Assembly: GCA_013289715.1 (NCBI GenBank)
Contig: JABCZJ010000005.1
Coordinates: forward strand, 212,388 to 276,387
Origin: Acidobacteriota bacterium
Lineage (GTDB): Bacteria; Acidobacteriota; Terriglobia; Acidiferrales; UBA7541
Reading direction: 5' to 3'
Length of the DNA stretch: 64,000 bases
The position numbers and the translations under genes are program-made. Shown here piece by piece: positions 51,723 through 59,886 of the stretch; positions within the stretch are counted from its first letter, which is position 1; each line of letters starts with the position of its first letter. The notes below the pieces were generated by a model. It searched no databases, had not been told where the DNA came from, and saw only the letters and a program-made list of their open reading frames with translations.

Positions 51723-53786
51723 TCAGTCCCCTTCGGCCCAGCGGGTGGTGACGTATGGCGATTCATGCAGCACCGCCGCCTTGCGTCCGCTGAGAATCGC
51801 GATCCATTCGCCGATGGCTTCGACGATGAGCACCAGAATCATCACGGCTAAAACAGCGGTGACGGCGGCATCCAGGCGATTATTGAAAATCAGCCGCTGC
51901 GTGACCGCGATTTTTTCGGCGGGAATCGCGCCGGAGGCAATCTGCGCCGCCAGAACGCTGGCTTGCGAGAGAAAGCCGATGCGCGGATTCGCAGAGAATA
52001 TTTTCTGGTAGCCGGCGGTCATGGTGATGGCGACGAGCCAGACCATCGGCGCGAGGGTTACCCAAATCCAGCGCGCGCGGCCCATTTTCAGCAGGATCGT
52101 GGTGGCCACCACCAGCGCGACGGCGGCCAGCAATTGATTCGCGATGCCGAAGAGCGGCCACAGTGAATTAATTCCGCCGAGCGGGTCCTGTACGCCTTGC
52201 CACAAAAAATATCCCCACGCGCCGACCATCAGAGCGCTGGTGGTGAGTATCCCGGCCGTGGAACCGGATTTGCCGAGCGGTTTCCACACATGTCCGGCGA
52301 GTTCCTGCACCATGAAGCGGCCCACGCGCGTGCCTGCATCCAGCACGGTGAGAATGAAGAGCGCCTCGAACATGATTGCGAAGTGATACCAGATGCTGAG
52401 CAGGCGCTCGCCGCCGATGGTGCCGCTGAAAATCTGCGCCATGCCCACGGCGAGAGATGGCGCGCCGCCGGTGCGGTCGAGCAACGTGTGTTCGCCGACG
52501 CGTTGCGCGAGCGCGGACATGGTTTGCGGGTCGAGAGTGAATCCCCAGCTGCGAATGGTGGCGGCCGCAGCGTCGGCGGTCTTGCCCACAATCCCTGCCG
52601 GGCTATTGATCGCGAAATAGACGCCGGGTTGCAGCGCACAGGCGGCGATCATGGCCATCACTCCGACGAAAGATTCCATGAGCATTGCGCCGTAGCCGAT
52701 CGCGCGCGCGTGGCTTTCGCGCAGAATCATTTTCGGCGTGGTGCCGGAAGAAATCAGTGCATGGAAGCCGCTGATGGCGCCGCAAGCGATGGTGATGAAG
52801 CAGAACGGGAAGATTTTGCCAGCGAAGACGGGACCGCTGCCGTCCACAAAGCGCGTTAGCGCGGGCATTTCCAGCGTGGGGCGCACGAAGATTACGCCGA
52901 TGGCCAGCGCGGCGATGGCGCCGACTTTGATGAACGCGCTGAGGTAATCGCGCGGAGCGAGCAGCAACCACACTGGCAGCGCCGACGCAGCGTAACCGTA
53001 GGCGATGATCGCAAGCGCCAGCGCAGGGCCGGAAAGCGTGAATGCGCTGGACCAGGCGGGCGATGCGTTCACCCACTGGCCGGAGACAACGGCCAGCATC
53101 ACGAGCGCGACGCCGCCGAGCGAAGCTTCCAGCACGCGGCCCGGGCGCACGTAACGCAGATAAATTCCCATCAGTAGCGCGATGGGGATGGTCATCGCCA
53201 GAGTGAAAGTGCCCCACGGCGATTCTTTCAATGCTTTGACGATCACGAGCGCGACGACCGCGAGCAGGATAATCATGATGGCCAGGACGGCGAGCAGCGC
53301 GATCATTCCGCCGCGCTTGGAAACTTCCTCGCGCGCCATCTGACCGAGCGATTTTCCGTCGCGGCGAATGGAGCAGAAAAGAATGATGAAGTCCTGCACG
53401 CAGCCGCCGAGCGCCGCGCCGACGATCAGCCACAGCGTTCCCGGCAAATAGCCGAATTGCGCGGCTAGCGTGGGGCCGACGAGGGGACCAGGGCCTGCGA
53501 TCGCGGCAAAATGATGGCCCATGAGAACCCATTTGCTCGTGGGAACGAAATCGTGGCCGTCTTCCAGGCGCTCGGCGGGGGTGGCGCGGGTATCGTCGAG
53601 CGCCAGAACCTTCGCGGCGATGAACTTCGAGTAGAAGCGATAGGCGACGAGATAGGTGCAGAGCGCAGCGACGACGAACCAGACGGCGTTGAGCGGCTCG
53701 CGGCGTTCCAAGGCGATGGCGGCAAGCGCGCCGGCGCCGGCCAGCGCGATGGCCGTCCACAGAATTATTTTCAGGAGTGATTTCAT
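51723..53786 (-). CDS. cstA: CstA-family carbon-starvation / pyruvate transporter
   Basis: The 687-residue protein has about 16-18 membrane segments and the CstA signatures: NAVWFVVAALCTYLVAYRFYSKFIA, HDFVPTSKWVLMGHHFAAIAGPGPLVGPTLAAQFGYLPGTLW, SSGTTPKMI, ARAIGYGAMLMESFVGVMAMIAA, GINSLWPLFGIANQLLAA. CstA and BtsT import pyruvate (and possibly peptides) during carbon starvation. Here it lies 175 bases upstream of the 478-aa gene, with ybdD next on the same strand. A BtsS-like kinase occurs at 20.3-21.4 kb but is not adjacent. Confidence 0.95.
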   Translation of the reverse strand: MKSLLKIILWTAIALAGAGALAAIALERREPLNAVWFVVAALCTYLVAYRFYSKFIAAKVLALDDTRATPAERLEDGHDFVPTSKWVLMGHHFAAIAGPGPLVGPTLAAQFGYLPGTLWLIVGAALGGCVQDFIILFCSIRRDGKSLGQMAREEVSKRGGMIALLAVLAIMIILLAVVALVIVKALKESPWGTFTLAMTIPIALLMGIYLRYVRPGRVLEASLGGVALVMLAVVSGQWVNASPAWSSAFTLSGPALALAIIAYGYAASALPVWLLLAPRDYLSAFIKVGAIAALAIGVIFVRPTLEMPALTRFVDGSGPVFAGKIFPFCFITIACGAISGFHALISSGTTPKMILRESHARAIGYGAMLMESFVGVMAMIAACALQPGVYFAINSPAGIVGKTADAAAATIRSWGFTLDPQTMSALAQRVGEHTLLDRTGGAPSLAVGMAQIFSGTIGGERLLSIWYHFAIMFEALFILTVLDAGTRVGRFMVQELAGHVWKPLGKSGSTAGILTTSALMVGAWGYFLWQGVQDPLGGINSLWPLFGIANQLLAAVALVVATTILLKMGRARWIWVTLAPMVWLVAITMTAGYQKIFSANPRIGFLSQASVLAAQIASGAIPAEKIAVTQRLIFNNRLDAAVTAVLAVMILVLIVEAIGEWIAILSGRKAAVLHESPYVTTRWAEGD

Positions 53787-53965
53787 GTTTTGGTGCGCGC
53801 TCCCGAGCGTCGCTCTTGCCGCATGCCGCGAATCGTACGCAAGCGCGAAGGAAGCGTCAATCTAGAGTTTGGCTCGATGTGGGCCAAAGCTGGCCACGAC
53901 TTGGTCAATAGCGAAGCGACGAATTTGGGCGAGAGGTCCAACGCTGCGTAAGCTCCGCGCCAAGC

Positions 53966-54145
53966 CTACGCGTAGGCGGCGCGGCAGGTTTCGTGCTCTC
54001 GGCAAGACGGCGGGCAATTCGTCTTATCGATGAGAATGTAGTTGTGGCATGTAGAGCACACCACGCCGTAAATCGTCTCGCTGAATTGATCGTGCGAAGT
54101 GCTGCTCGTGTGCTCGTTGCGTGCTTGGTCGCGGCTAATGGCCAT
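53966..54145 (-). CDS. Small Cys-rich protein, 59 aa
   Basis: This ORF is short but well formed. An ATG at 54145 is preceded by CGGAG at about 8 bases. The product has six Cys: C30, C33 (VVCSTCHNY), C44, C48 (NCPPSCREH) and C54, with several His, consistent with one or two small zinc or Fe-S sites. The sequence starts MAISRDQARNEHTSS. No membrane segment is present. I do not recognise the family. It is isolated between cstA and the S9 peptidase gene. Confidence 0.6.
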   Translation of the reverse strand: MAISRDQARNEHTSSTSHDQFSETIYGVVCSTCHNYILIDKTNCPPSCREHETCRAAYA

Positions 54146-54381
54146 GGTTTCGACTCCGATACGCCGAAGAAAGCATCATTGGTATCTTACAATTAACCAC
54201 GGCTCCTAGATTGCACTTTTACGACTGCCTGCGGCCGGTTTTCAAGCGGCTGACGACCCGCGCCATCCCAAACCTGCCGTTGCTGAACAGCGCCGCTGCT
54301 ATCCGCAGGCTGCAAGTCTGTGATAGTTTTCCGGCTGCCTGATTCAGACGGCTGGATGGCCTGATGGAAATTGAGGAACGC

Positions 54382-57201
54382 ATGGAAACGATTGCTGCGC
54401 GTTGCTGCCGGGCTTCTGCCCTTCTTGCGGGAATAGTGCTCCTCCTGGCGCCAGTTGTTGCAGCGCAGGCTGGAGCCGATGCGCCCAAGTCCGATGCCAC
54501 GAAGAAAAATCATTGGACTCCTGAGGATGTGGTCTACCAGGAGGATGCGGGGCAGTTCCGAATTTCGCCGGACGGGCGATTGGCGTTGTGGGTCAAAGGC
54601 ACGGCGGATAAAGAAAAGGATTTGCGCGTCAGCAATCTGTATCTTTCCAATTTGAATGACGGCAAGGAAGTGCAGCTCACGCGCGGGACGGACGAAGTCT
54701 CGCAGCCGCGCTGGTCGCCTTCGGGCGAGATGCTTGCTTACCTGAGCACTCATGCGCTGCCCAAGCCGAAGCCGGACCTGGCGCCCACGCAATTGTGGCT
54801 GCTGAATGCGGCGGGCGGCGAACCGTGGGCGGTGACGGAATTCGAGCGTGGTATCCAGCAATTCCAGTGGCTGGACAACGACACGGTCATTTTCAGCGCT
54901 GAAGAGGATCCCACTCTCTACGAGCGGCAGACGAAAGAGCGCAAAGACGATTCAAACGTGGTGGACGATACGGCGCACAGTGCGCCGGTGCGGCTGTACA
55001 AATTTTCGGTGAAGGACAAGAAAGTCACACGCCTGACGGACAACGACGATTGGATCGAGCGGTTTGAAATTTCGCACGACAAAAAGAAAGCCGTCGCCGT
55101 GGCGCGCCGGGAATTGAGCTTCGCGTGGGACCAGAAAATTCCGCCGGTGACGTACATCGTGAACCTGGCGACCGGTGAACGCACACAGGTTTTCGCGAAC
55201 GAACGCATCCAGCCGGTTGACATCACCTGGGCGCACGATAATTCGGGATTTTACGTGGTCGCGCCCTATTCCGACGATCCGCGCTTTCTGGTGGCGACTG
55301 TCGAACGGCTTTATTTCTATGACTTGGCCGCGGGAAAATCCAGCGAGGTGAATCTCGACTGGGATCGCGGCTTCGCGCGTTCGCTGGAAGCGACGAACGA
55401 TGGCTTTATCGCTCTGCTGGCCGACGGCGTGTACACCAAGCCAGTGCGATTCACGCGTCATGGCGGCACATGGTCGCGCAAATCCATCACCAGCGAGGAT
55501 GAAAAACACTGTTTCAGTTTTGTTCTGGGCGAAGACGGCAAGACGCTGATTTACGAGCATTCCAGCGCCAGCGTGCCGACGCAATTCTTTCGCGCGAAGC
55601 TGGACGGCACGAAGATCAGTTCGCCACTGCAAATCACAACCTTGAATCCGGGCTTCAAGGACAAGCCCATCGCGAAAACGGAAGTTTTACAGTGGAAGGG
55701 CGCAAACGACGACGACGTGGAGGGTATCCTCTACTATCCGGACGATTACAAAGCAGGCAAAGCCTACCCGCTGATTGTGGCAACGCACGGCGGGCCTGCC
55801 AGCGCGGATCACGACCAATGGTCCGAACGCTGGGGCTATGCGCCGAATCTGATGACGCAGAAAGGCGCGTTCGTGCTGAAGACGAATTATCACGGCAGCA
55901 CGGGATACGGGCTGAAGTTCGTCGAGTCGATTTGCTGCGGAAAATATTACGAGCTGGAAATTCCGGATATCGAGCGCGGCGTGGACAACTTGATCGCCAA
56001 AGGTTATGTGGATCCCGAGCAGATCGGTGCAGCGGGCTGGTCCAACGGCTCGATTCTTTCGATCCAGTTGACCGTCACCAATCCCGACCGTTACAAGGCG
56101 GCTGTGGTAGGCGCCGGAGACGTGGAATGGCTGAGCGATTGGGCCAACGTGGATTTCGGCGAATCGTTTGACCATTATTATTTCGGAAAAACGCCGCTCG
56201 AAGATCCGCAGCTTTATCTGGAGAAATCGCCGCTCTTTAAAATGGACAAGGTGAAGACGCCCACGCTGATTTTTTTTGGCACCATTGACCGCCAGGTGCC
56301 CACGGAGGAGGGCTGGACGCACTACCGCGCGCTCTACTCGATTGGCAAGGCCCCGGTGAAATTTATCCTGTTTCCGGGAGAAGCGCACGGGCCGCGGAAG
56401 TTGACGCACCAGCTGCGGAAGATGAATGAGGAAGCCGCGTGGTTCGATGCGTATTTGTTCAAGACCAAGCCGGCGGAAAACGAAGCGCTGAAGAAAGGCT
56501 CGCCGCTGGACGTGGCGTTGAAGCGGGCTACGGTGCGGAAATCCGGATCTTACTACGGCCTGGCGTTTCATCCGCCTGCGACGCCGGAAAATCCTGCGCC
56601 GGATGTGCTGGTTCCCGAAACGGTGAAACGCGGCGCGATCGAGATTGGGCGGTTTGAAATTACGCGGGCGCAGTTCGCGGCTTTCGACAAGAACTACAAG
56701 TTCAACGCCGGCATGGAAAATTATCCGGCGAACGGCATCACGCTGGAGCAGGCGCGGGGATATTGCAAATGGTTGAGCGATTTGACGGGTGAGACGTACC
56801 GACTTCCGAACGAGAGCGAAACGGGTGATTTCTACAAAGTGCGTAGCGGTGAGAATACGCTGGATTATTGGGCGGGCTACGCGCTCAATCCGGCGGACGC
56901 GCAAAAGCTCGACGCTGAGATCAAGGAATTGGCGGGAGATGCGCCGCTGCTGCGCGAGGTGGGAAGTTTTGCGGCTGAAGGAGATGAAGGCGAGGAACTG
57001 GTGTTCGACCTGGGCGGGAATGTGGCGGAGTGGGTGGTTGCCGCGGACGGCTCGGGCAAGACGCTGGGCGGTAGCGCCGACCGCCCCGCGGATGGCAAAG
57101 CGCAGTATCGCGCTGCGGATCCGGCTTACACTGGATTTCGCGTGGTGCACATCGCTCCGCCTGCAAAGCCTGCGACCGCTGCGGAGCCACCGCGACAGTA
57201 A
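54382..57201 (+). CDS. Secreted prolyl-oligopeptidase-type peptidase (S9) fused to an FGE-sulfatase (SUMF) domain
   Basis: GAGG 5 bases before the ATG at 54382 decides the start; six more codons upstream are open. A signal peptide is followed by a beta-propeller-like region (residues about 40-410), then an alpha/beta-hydrolase domain with GWSNG (Ser about 556), Asp about 635 in GTIDRQVP and His about 668 in GEAHGPR. From about residue 745 a formylglycine-generating-enzyme-like fold follows (IGRFEITRAQFAAFDKNY, ITLEQARGYCKWLSDLTGETYRLPNESE, FDLGGNVAEWV). The full length is 939 residues, well beyond ordinary S9 peptidases (about 650-700). Confidence 0.9.
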   Translation: METIAARCCRASALLAGIVLLLAPVVAAQAGADAPKSDATKKNHWTPEDVVYQEDAGQFRISPDGRLALWVKGTADKEKDLRVSNLYLSNLNDGKEVQLTRGTDEVSQPRWSPSGEMLAYLSTHALPKPKPDLAPTQLWLLNAAGGEPWAVTEFERGIQQFQWLDNDTVIFSAEEDPTLYERQTKERKDDSNVVDDTAHSAPVRLYKFSVKDKKVTRLTDNDDWIERFEISHDKKKAVAVARRELSFAWDQKIPPVTYIVNLATGERTQVFANERIQPVDITWAHDNSGFYVVAPYSDDPRFLVATVERLYFYDLAAGKSSEVNLDWDRGFARSLEATNDGFIALLADGVYTKPVRFTRHGGTWSRKSITSEDEKHCFSFVLGEDGKTLIYEHSSASVPTQFFRAKLDGTKISSPLQITTLNPGFKDKPIAKTEVLQWKGANDDDVEGILYYPDDYKAGKAYPLIVATHGGPASADHDQWSERWGYAPNLMTQKGAFVLKTNYHGSTGYGLKFVESICCGKYYELEIPDIERGVDNLIAKGYVDPEQIGAAGWSNGSILSIQLTVTNPDRYKAAVVGAGDVEWLSDWANVDFGESFDHYYFGKTPLEDPQLYLEKSPLFKMDKVKTPTLIFFGTIDRQVPTEEGWTHYRALYSIGKAPVKFILFPGEAHGPRKLTHQLRKMNEEAAWFDAYLFKTKPAENEALKKGSPLDVALKRATVRKSGSYYGLAFHPPATPENPAPDVLVPETVKRGAIEIGRFEITRAQFAAFDKNYKFNAGMENYPANGITLEQARGYCKWLSDLTGETYRLPNESETGDFYKVRSGENTLDYWAGYALNPADAQKLDAEIKELAGDAPLLREVGSFAAEGDEGEELVFDLGGNVAEWVVAADGSGKTLGGSADRPADGKAQYRAADPAYTGFRVVHIAPPAKPATAAEPPRQ

Positions 57202-57289
57202 CTTCTGCGAGCGCGAGCCGAATGCTCGCCCACCGCAGCCATCCAGATTGGCACTTGCGGCGAATGGCGCGGCGATTTACGCTCGATGC

Positions 57290-57967
57290 ATGACCGAACC
57301 ATTCAGCCCCACAGGACGCACCAAAGTTCAGCGCCTACCCGACCGCGGCAAGTACGATCGCGAAACGGTGTACCGGATTCTTGATGAGGGATTCGTGTGC
57401 CATGTTGGCTTCGTCGTGGATGGCCAGCCGTTCGTGATTCCCACGAACTACGCGCGCGTGAGCGACACGCTGTACGTGCACGGTTCGTCGGCCAGCCGGA
57501 TGTTGCGAACGCTCGCGGGCGGCGTGCAAGTGTGCGTCACGGTGACGCTGCTGGATGGATTGGTGCTGGCGCGCTCGGCTTTCCACCATTCGGCCAATTA
57601 CCGGTCGGTAGTGATGCTGGGCCGCGCGATGCCGGTGGAAGATAGCGGCGCAAAGAATCGCGTGCTGGAAGCGTTTACGAATCACATTGTGCGGGGGCGC
57701 TGGGATGATGTCCGGCCGCCGACGGAGATGGAATTGAAAGCGACGTCGGTGCTGGCGTTGCCGCTGCAGGAGGTGTCGGCCAAGGTGCGCACCGGCCCGC
57801 CGAAAGATGACGAAGAGGATTACAAGCTGCCGATCTGGGCCGGCGTGCTGCCCTTGCCCGTGGTGCCGGGCGCGCCGATCCCAGACCCTCGATTGCATGC
57901 GGGCCTCCTGCCGCCGCAGAATGTGCTGGAGTATTCGCGAAATGGCGATGGAAGAGACGCTAAGTAG
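57290..57967 (+). CDS. Pyridoxamine-5'-phosphate-oxidase-like flavin-binding protein
   Basis: The 225-residue protein has the split-barrel pattern of Pyridox_ox_2 proteins: YDRETVYRILDEGFVCHVGFVVDGQPFVIPTNYARVSDTLYVHGSSASRML, then VCVTVTLLDGLVLARSAFHHSANYRSVVMLG. Such proteins bind FMN or F420. A long ORF upstream in the same frame is a shadow of the S9 gene, so the ATG at 57290 is preferred. The substrate is unknown. A GAF protein gene overlaps its end. Confidence 0.82.
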   Translation: MTEPFSPTGRTKVQRLPDRGKYDRETVYRILDEGFVCHVGFVVDGQPFVIPTNYARVSDTLYVHGSSASRMLRTLAGGVQVCVTVTLLDGLVLARSAFHHSANYRSVVMLGRAMPVEDSGAKNRVLEAFTNHIVRGRWDDVRPPTEMELKATSVLALPLQEVSAKVRTGPPKDDEEDYKLPIWAGVLPLPVVPGAPIPDPRLHAGLLPPQNVLEYSRNGDGRDAK

Positions 57968-58403
57968 GATTCGCTCCGCTGCGTCGAACGCGGGAGCGCG
58001 TGACGAGCGGGCGCGGCAAATCGCCGACGCAATTCGCGCGCTTGGTCGGTATCGTTGGGTGGGAGTTTACGATGTCAACGCCGAGCTGGTTTCGATCATT
58101 GCGTGGAGCGGCCCGGGCGCGCCCGCGTATCCCACGTTTCCCGTGACCAAGGGACTGACGAGCTCGGCGATTCGGGAGAAGTCGCCCGTTGTGGTGGGTG
58201 ATGTGCACAGCGATCCACGTTACTTGACTGCGTTTGGCAGCACGCTTTCGGAGATCATCATTCCTATTCTGGATCCGCGGGATTCGCGCGTCATCGGCAC
58301 AATTGACGTGGAGAGCGAGGAGGCGAATGCATTTTCCGCGACGGATCAAGAGCGCTTGGAGCGAAGCGCGAGCGCCGCGCTCGCGCTTTGGGTTGATGCT
58401 TGA
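57942..58403 (+). CDS. GAF domain protein (free methionine-sulfoxide-reductase-like)
   Basis: The 153-residue protein is a single GAF domain: YRWVGVYDVNAELVSIIAWSGPGAP, FPVTKGLTSSAIREKSPVVVGDVHSDPRYL, SEIIIPILDPRDSRVIGTIDVESEEANAFSATDQERLE. The size resembles fRMsr-type GAF enzymes, but the characteristic Cys set is absent, so catalysis is unlikely. It may bind a small ligand. The start overlaps the preceding gene by 26 bases (ATG 57942 or 57948) and its stop overlaps the next ATG. Confidence 0.8.
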   Translation: MAMEETLSRIRSAASNAGARDERARQIADAIRALGRYRWVGVYDVNAELVSIIAWSGPGAPAYPTFPVTKGLTSSAIREKSPVVVGDVHSDPRYLTAFGSTLSEIIIPILDPRDSRVIGTIDVESEEANAFSATDQERLERSASAALALWVDA

Positions 58404-59214
58404 TCCCGCGCACAGTTTTGCGCGCCGCAGGCTGGCTCTGTTAATTCTCTTTCTTTCGTTTCCCCTGCGAGCCCACGCCGCGCAAGCGCCGGATGCCGCG
58501 GTTGCCGGATTCACAGCTGGTTCCTACCGTAGCCCCAGCGGCGAGGCCATGGCCTATCGCCTGTTTGCGCCGCCGGATTACGACACCGCGAAAAAATATT
58601 CCATTGTCTTATGGTTGCACGGCGCCGCGGGGCGCGGTGCGGATAATTTTTCGCAGCTGGCGGGCGGAAATTCCGCAGGCTCGCACTTCTGGACCACGCC
58701 GGAAAATCAGGCGAAGTATCACGCGTTTGTGCTCGCGCCACAGGTGGATGCAACCAAGGGATGGGCGCGGCCGCATACCAATACGCCGCCCGTGGCGATC
58801 CGCTTGGCGCTTGAGATTCTGGATTCGATCGAGAAGCAGTACAGCATTGATCGCGCGCGCGAGTATGTTGTGGGTCAATCCATGGGCGGCGAAGGCCTGT
58901 GGGCGGCGCTTTCGGTCGCGCCGGAGCGATTTGCGGCAGCGATTGCGCTATGCGGATACGGCGATGCCTACATGATTCCACGCGTGGCGAAAGTTCCGGT
59001 TTGGATATTTCAAGGCGAGGAAGATCCGCTGGTGCCGGTCACACGCGCGCGGGAATGGGTCGCGGAACTGCGCAAGGCTGGCGGCGCTCCGAAGTACACG
59101 GAGTATCCCAGCATCGGGCACGACGTGTGGGACGTGGCATTCGGCGAGCCGGGTCTCGCGGCGTGGTTGTTCTCGCACCAATCCGGCAGGATTGATTCGC
59201 AGCCAGTACCCTAG
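58396..59214 (+). CDS. Secreted alpha/beta-hydrolase (phospholipase/carboxylesterase-like)
   Basis: The ATG at 58396 lies inside the last codons of the GAF gene and opens a signal peptide (LALLILFLSFPLRAHAAQ). The 272-residue protein has the nucleophile motif GQSMGG, Asp in FQGEEDPLVPV and His in SIGHDVWD, with the oxyanion segment VLWLHGAAGRGADN. It resembles the dienelactone-hydrolase / PHB-depolymerase-like esterases. The stop TAG overlaps the stop of the convergent FmdB gene on a shared CTAG. Confidence 0.85.
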   Translation: MLDPAHSFARRRLALLILFLSFPLRAHAAQAPDAAVAGFTAGSYRSPSGEAMAYRLFAPPDYDTAKKYSIVLWLHGAAGRGADNFSQLAGGNSAGSHFWTTPENQAKYHAFVLAPQVDATKGWARPHTNTPPVAIRLALEILDSIEKQYSIDRAREYVVGQSMGGEGLWAALSVAPERFAAAIALCGYGDAYMIPRVAKVPVWIFQGEEDPLVPVTRAREWVAELRKAGGAPKYTEYPSIGHDVWDVAFGEPGLAAWLFSHQSGRIDSQPVP

Positions 59215-59435
59215 TGGCAGCCGCAGCCACCGCCTCCGCAACAGCCGCCAGCACCGCTGGAGGACGAGGAAGGGCCGGCGGCGGATTTTCCGTTCGATGG
59301 CGAAGCGAAGACCGATAGCTGAATGGTATGTTTCGCGCTCGAACATTTCGGGCAGGTGATCGCCTGTGATTGGCTCAGCACGATGCGCTCGTAGCGCTCG
59401 TTACAATCATCGCAAACGTATTCGTAAATGGGCAA
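59211..59435 (-). CDS. FmdB-family zinc-ribbon protein, 74 aa
   Basis: A TTG start at 59435 with AAGGAG 7 bases upstream gives the canonical LPIYEYVCDDCNERYERI start; CxxC pairs (CDDC and CPKC) form the zinc ribbon. The C-terminus is a Ser/Gly linker ending in a cluster of five Cys and a His (GGCCGGGGCGCH), which is also common in this group. The role is unknown, often linked to regulation of formamidase/amidase genes by name only. Upstream in-frame codons overlap the divergent membrane gene. Confidence 0.85.
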   Translation of the reverse strand: MPIYEYVCDDCNERYERIVLSQSQAITCPKCSSAKHTIQLSVFASPSNGKSAAGPSSSSSGAGGCCGGGGCGCH

Positions 59436-59493
59436 AATCAAACTCCTTTGCGGTTCAACGGGGAATTCATTATAGCTCGAAAAGCCTCGCGAG

Positions 59494-59736
59494 TTAGTCG
59501 TACCAGTCGGTCCAAAGGGCTGCACTCCTATAGACGTAGCTGAATAGCAACATCCAGACGAATACCACAATGAGTGCGATTCCCACCGCTAATGGCCGCG
59601 GCCGCAGACCCCAGTCTAAGCCGTTTTCCGATGGACGCGAAATCCAACGCAGCGCAAGCAAAGCAGGAAGACCAAGACAGGAGAGCGCTACGACGAGTGT
59701 CACCAGGAAGTCCGACCATTGCAGGACCGTTCTCAT
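59494..59736 (-). CDS. Small membrane protein with two spans, 80 aa
   Basis: The protein has two hydrophobic segments (about residues 8-28 and 48-68) connected by a basic loop (RWISRPSENGLDWGLRPRP) and an aromatic C-terminus (LWTDWYD). The ATG is preceded by a weak purine stretch only. It lies just upstream of the FmdB gene on the same strand. Function unknown. Confidence 0.5.
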   Translation of the reverse strand: MRTVLQWSDFLVTLVVALSCLGLPALLALRWISRPSENGLDWGLRPRPLAVGIALIVVFVWMLLFSYVYRSAALWTDWYD

Positions 59737-59828
59737 CCAGAGGGTTGCCCCTGCAATATTCTGACACCCGAGGGAAGAATTAGTTCCTGCCCCAGTTGCG
59801 GCGCTGAAGCGCGCTAGTCCAACAACAC

Positions 59829-59856
59829 AACAGCCCCGGATTGCGCCGGGGCTGTT
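59829..59856 (-). terminator. Rho-independent terminator of the radical SAM gene
   Basis: An 11-bp perfect stem (AACAGCCCCGG / CCGGGGCTGTT) with a 6-base loop, followed on the minus strand by a T-rich tract (TTGTGTTGTT), lies 30 bases after the stop codon. Confidence 0.8.
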
Positions 59857-59886
59857 GGGCTTGCTTACCCTGCGGAGATGGTTGCG

